This document shows, piece by piece, positions 61,318-64,000 of a stretch of 64,000 nucleotides of DNA. The notes under the pieces are model-generated. The model was not told where the DNA came from. It worked only from the letters and a program-made list of their open reading frames with translations, and ran no database searches. Source of the stretch: Harmothoe impar. Taxonomy: Eukaryota > Annelida > Polychaeta > Phyllodocida > Polynoidae. The stretch is from positions 4,037,501 to 4,101,500 of the forward strand of contig OX381720.1 of NCBI GenBank assembly GCA_947462335.1, in the 5' to 3' direction. Numbering within the stretch: position 1 is the stretch's first letter; every line of letters starts with the position of its first letter. The position numbers and the translations under genes are program-made.

Positions 61318-61387
61318 TTGGGCTGCTTTACGCCCTAATTAACAGCTGAGGTCATTTCAAGGGGGGTGATGGTGATCGAATCTATGG
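61318..61387 (+). repeat. Direct repeat, partner at 58,624-58,692
   Basis: See partner; 2.7 kb apart. Confidence 0.85.
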
Positions 61388-61482
61388 ATGCCTGAAGGTG
61401 GAAAGCACACACCCTACACTTTTACCGAGGCAATGGTGCTGCTCAAAGGGTGTGGCGAGCTAGACTGGAGGATGTAATAACT

Positions 61483-61616
61483 AGGCGGCAGAGGGGCCAA
61501 AAAGACAATCACGTAGTAGTAGGTCTACTTGGATCTTGAGTAGCCGCCTTTGTGGTTATAATTACCTAGACTAGTTGGCTCTGCCAGCCTGGTCAAGTGA
61601 AAATTGGTAAGGAGAC
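61483..61616 (+). repeat. 134-bp direct repeat, partner at 63,582-63,716
   Basis: Shares CGTAGTAGTAGGTCTACTT, GAGTAGCCGCC and CCTGGTCAAGTGAAA with the partner 2.1 kb downstream. Confidence 0.88.
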
Positions 61617-61620
61617 TATG

Positions 61621-63581
61621 AACTAAGCTAAGCTCGGATTTTAAAAATGGTCTATAAAAGTATAATAAAACTATAGCACCCTCTTAGATTTGATGATAAG
61701 ACGCTGCCTACTAGGTATACGCATTTGTACAAGGGTATCATTGTGTATAAAACGCTCTTTTGGTACATCATCCCGACTCTACACGAGCACCATTTTCAAC
61801 GACAGATAATGCTGTAGTTAGGGTGGCCGGAGGGTCGGCGTGAGGGCCCAGTGTGTATCTGATCCTATGTTAAATGACCCTTTTATGATATGCCCTCATT
61901 TTCGATTCAAAGCAGATAGACACTTCTAGTAATTTGTTATCAACAGATCCTGAATGGGTCCATCCTATACAGGCTGGATAATGCATTATAAACTGTATTA
62001 CATAATGTAATTCAGGGGCAATGTTGACAGACCTCAGGTTTTGAGTCTCCTTTAAGCTCATAACTGGGAAATCTCTTTAACCTGACCTTTGGGAGAATTT
62101 GCACTGGCTGATGGCAAATCCATGTATCAACGAGATTCCTTTTCTGTTTGAAGCATCTTGAATGCAGCTATCCCATGGAGGGTCCTATAACTACTTAGGA
62201 TATTGTTATCTTTTTTGAGATAAGCCACCTAAATTGCGCATTTTCAGGGCTCATTTTCTTTTATAGAAATCTTTAATTGGTAGTTTACGGTAAATTACTG
62301 AATATAGAGATAAATCAAGTTAAAATAATGCATTTTGAATGGAAATGATACAATCTACCGCCAGCCAGCGTCAGAGCATCTGCTGGGGGTCATATGAGGA
62401 CCTCAGACCCCAATCTCAAGTATTAAAATCATATAAATAACACTAGAGGACACCTTCTGTCATACAGTTAGATAGAGAAATCTTAGTTCTCCCAATAGCC
62501 ACTATAGCATGGCAGGGCTATAAGTAAGCCATGGGTATGGCATGTCTTCTCTATACAGATCTTCAGATCTGTCAGAAAGGTTTGAGGAGTGAGGTATATG
62601 TAATCAGCTACAGTTAGTTACCTAGTTACTCTATCAATATAACAGTGCTAATTTGTTAAATGCGAATATTGAGACATTCTAGACATACATAATACATGTG
62701 TGTCTAGTTTATTTTCAAAAATGCTCCGGCCACCCTACTGTAGTGAATTTCCCATCTCAAGGCGAGCCCCGCGCTGGGTGGTGCTTATGTCTCGTAAGAG
62801 CTCCATCTCATAAGTATTAGTTACCATCACCTCACACCCGTTTAACAACAGATTCAGGGTCTAATTATGGAGACCCTGGAGTAGGATTAACAATATATCC
62901 CAATGTCTGTGGTGGACATTTAGGACATGCAGCCTGCCTCCTGGAGGTGATAGATCTGACCACAGGTCCGCAATATGGAGCTCCCCCTCTGAGAGTATCA
63001 AGGTTTGCGTATAGTCTCCTGCAGTTTAATCTGTTATCTCCCCCTTTGTCGACCTCGCCAAAATCCTGGGAGATTCACTTTAAACCTAAGTCCTACCCTT
63101 TTTTATTCTTTGTTTATTGTGTGGCCCCTAAAGAGGGGCCGCGGTGTTGATTAATTACACCACATGTTAAGCAGCATGAGATCAAACCTCCCTCAAAAGC
63201 GTCAAGGCTCAAAGTCCTGTTGGACGGGAACCCTGTGTTGCTTTCGAGGACGAATGGTTGAGTGATCCGTTGCAGAATACCGATCCGTCAGAGGTTCTGA
63301 CTTTATATAGCTTTTATATCGCTTTAGATATGGTGTAGTATTTTCAATCTCACTATAGTTTAGTTGATATTTCAAAGAATCTGCCTCATTCTATCAGAAA
63401 TACACAACGTTGACATGTTTCTTATATTCAATATATTAGAAGTGTGCTTTGTTGCTTATTATAGGTCATTATGCGTTTAAAATGTTCGCGAGTATCGTGG
63501 AAATGTACAAAAACCCTATTGTGGCGTCATCTGACGAAAAGAGCGGAGAACTATACTAGAGCATGTAATCGCCAGACCAGC
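61621..63581. other. Host DNA, nothing recognised
   Basis: No gene, RNA or transposon end could be supported. Confidence 0.5.
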
Positions 63582-63716
63582 AGGCGGCGGCAGAGTGGTC
63601 AAAAGACAATCTCGTAGTAGTAGGTCTACTTGCATGTTGAGTAGCCGCCCTTGTGGTTGTAATTACCTAGCCTAGTTGACCCTGCCGGCCTGGTCAAGTG
63701 AAATTAGTAAGGAGAC
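63582..63716 (+). repeat. 135-bp direct repeat, partner at 61,483-61,616
   Basis: Second copy; about one in ten positions differs. Confidence 0.88.
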
Positions 63717-64000
63717 CACCCATTAACGTGCTCCACAGTCTTTAGACAGTTAAGACTATAGTCAAGACTGGAGAATTTGGCGAGACGCCCCTCTGGGAGG
63801 TCATAATCCTCAATGTTAGGTGTTAGCTCATTAACATCAGATACCATATTAACAACCCATTTAAATGTTCATTTTAATAGCAACTCACCCTATTCTGACA
63901 AAATCCTATTAGCAGGTAACCTCTGTATAAACCATACTGCAAACATCTGCTACTTCCAGCGTCTGCCTCGTGACTGATAGTGTACAACAAGACGAAGTGG

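Overview
This window looks like nuclear DNA of a marine invertebrate animal; an amphioxus-like deuterostome fits best, but a mollusc or echinoderm cannot be excluded. The evidence is a spliced host gene with animal death-fold and coiled-coil exons, an intronless tocopherol-cyclase-like gene, tRNA-derived SINEs, dense fold-back and MITE-type repeats, and several large eukaryotic mobile elements. There is no prokaryotic signature.

Layout. (1) Positions 1-3319 (minus strand) hold the 5' part of a Gypsy-type LTR retrotransposon: 5' LTR, primer-binding site, gag with a zinc knuckle, a canonical -1 slippery heptamer, and pol (protease, reverse transcriptase, start of RNase H), cut by the window edge. 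(2) About 3.4-12.6 kb is a decayed, GC-rich virus-like element of the Polinton/adintovirus kind. In order it carries packaging ATPase (nonsense codon), a pX-like small protein, an unknown protein, integrase-chromodomain (split by a 1,000-bp TA-flanked MITE), penton-like protein (frameshifted), a pVI-like protein, major capsid protein and adenovirus-type protease. No PolB or terminal repeats are seen for it. (3) 13,856-32,421 is a complete, apparently intact 18,566-bp element of the same class but a distinct, AT-richer lineage. It has terminal inverted repeats of about 0.3 kb (outer 80 bp identical), a perfect 6-bp target-site duplication (AGTGCA) and 15 genes. The left arm (minus strand) holds a Cys-rich protein, a protein-primed-type DNA polymerase B and a protein with two SUMO-interaction-like motifs. 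The right arm (plus strand) holds an unknown protein, an HD/DUF5662-like protein, a tandem death-domain protein, and then the same late cassette in the same order as element 1. (4) 32.4-64 kb is host DNA: two inverted tRNA-derived SINE copies, several fold-back elements, and a minus-strand gene (four exons visible between 53,544 and 42,912, all intron phases compatible) encoding a CARD-like segment, a long coiled coil and a C-terminal death domain. An intronless secreted tocopherol-cyclase-like gene is nested in its 7.2-kb intron on the opposite strand. The distal part (57-64 kb) has a striking array of E2F-, ETS- and CACGTG-like sites, strong hairpins and low-copy direct repeats.

How it works together. 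Element 2 has everything a self-synthesising integrating virus of this class is thought to need: PolB for replication, integrase for insertion, ATPase for packaging, capsid, penton and protease for virions, and TIRs packed with promoter-like sites (CCAAT, CRE, GGAAGTGACC, CACGTG). The tandem death-domain protein and the SIM-bearing protein are the best candidates for host manipulation and the most interesting part of the window. All assignments are from reading motifs and comparing the two elements by eye; no database search was run.
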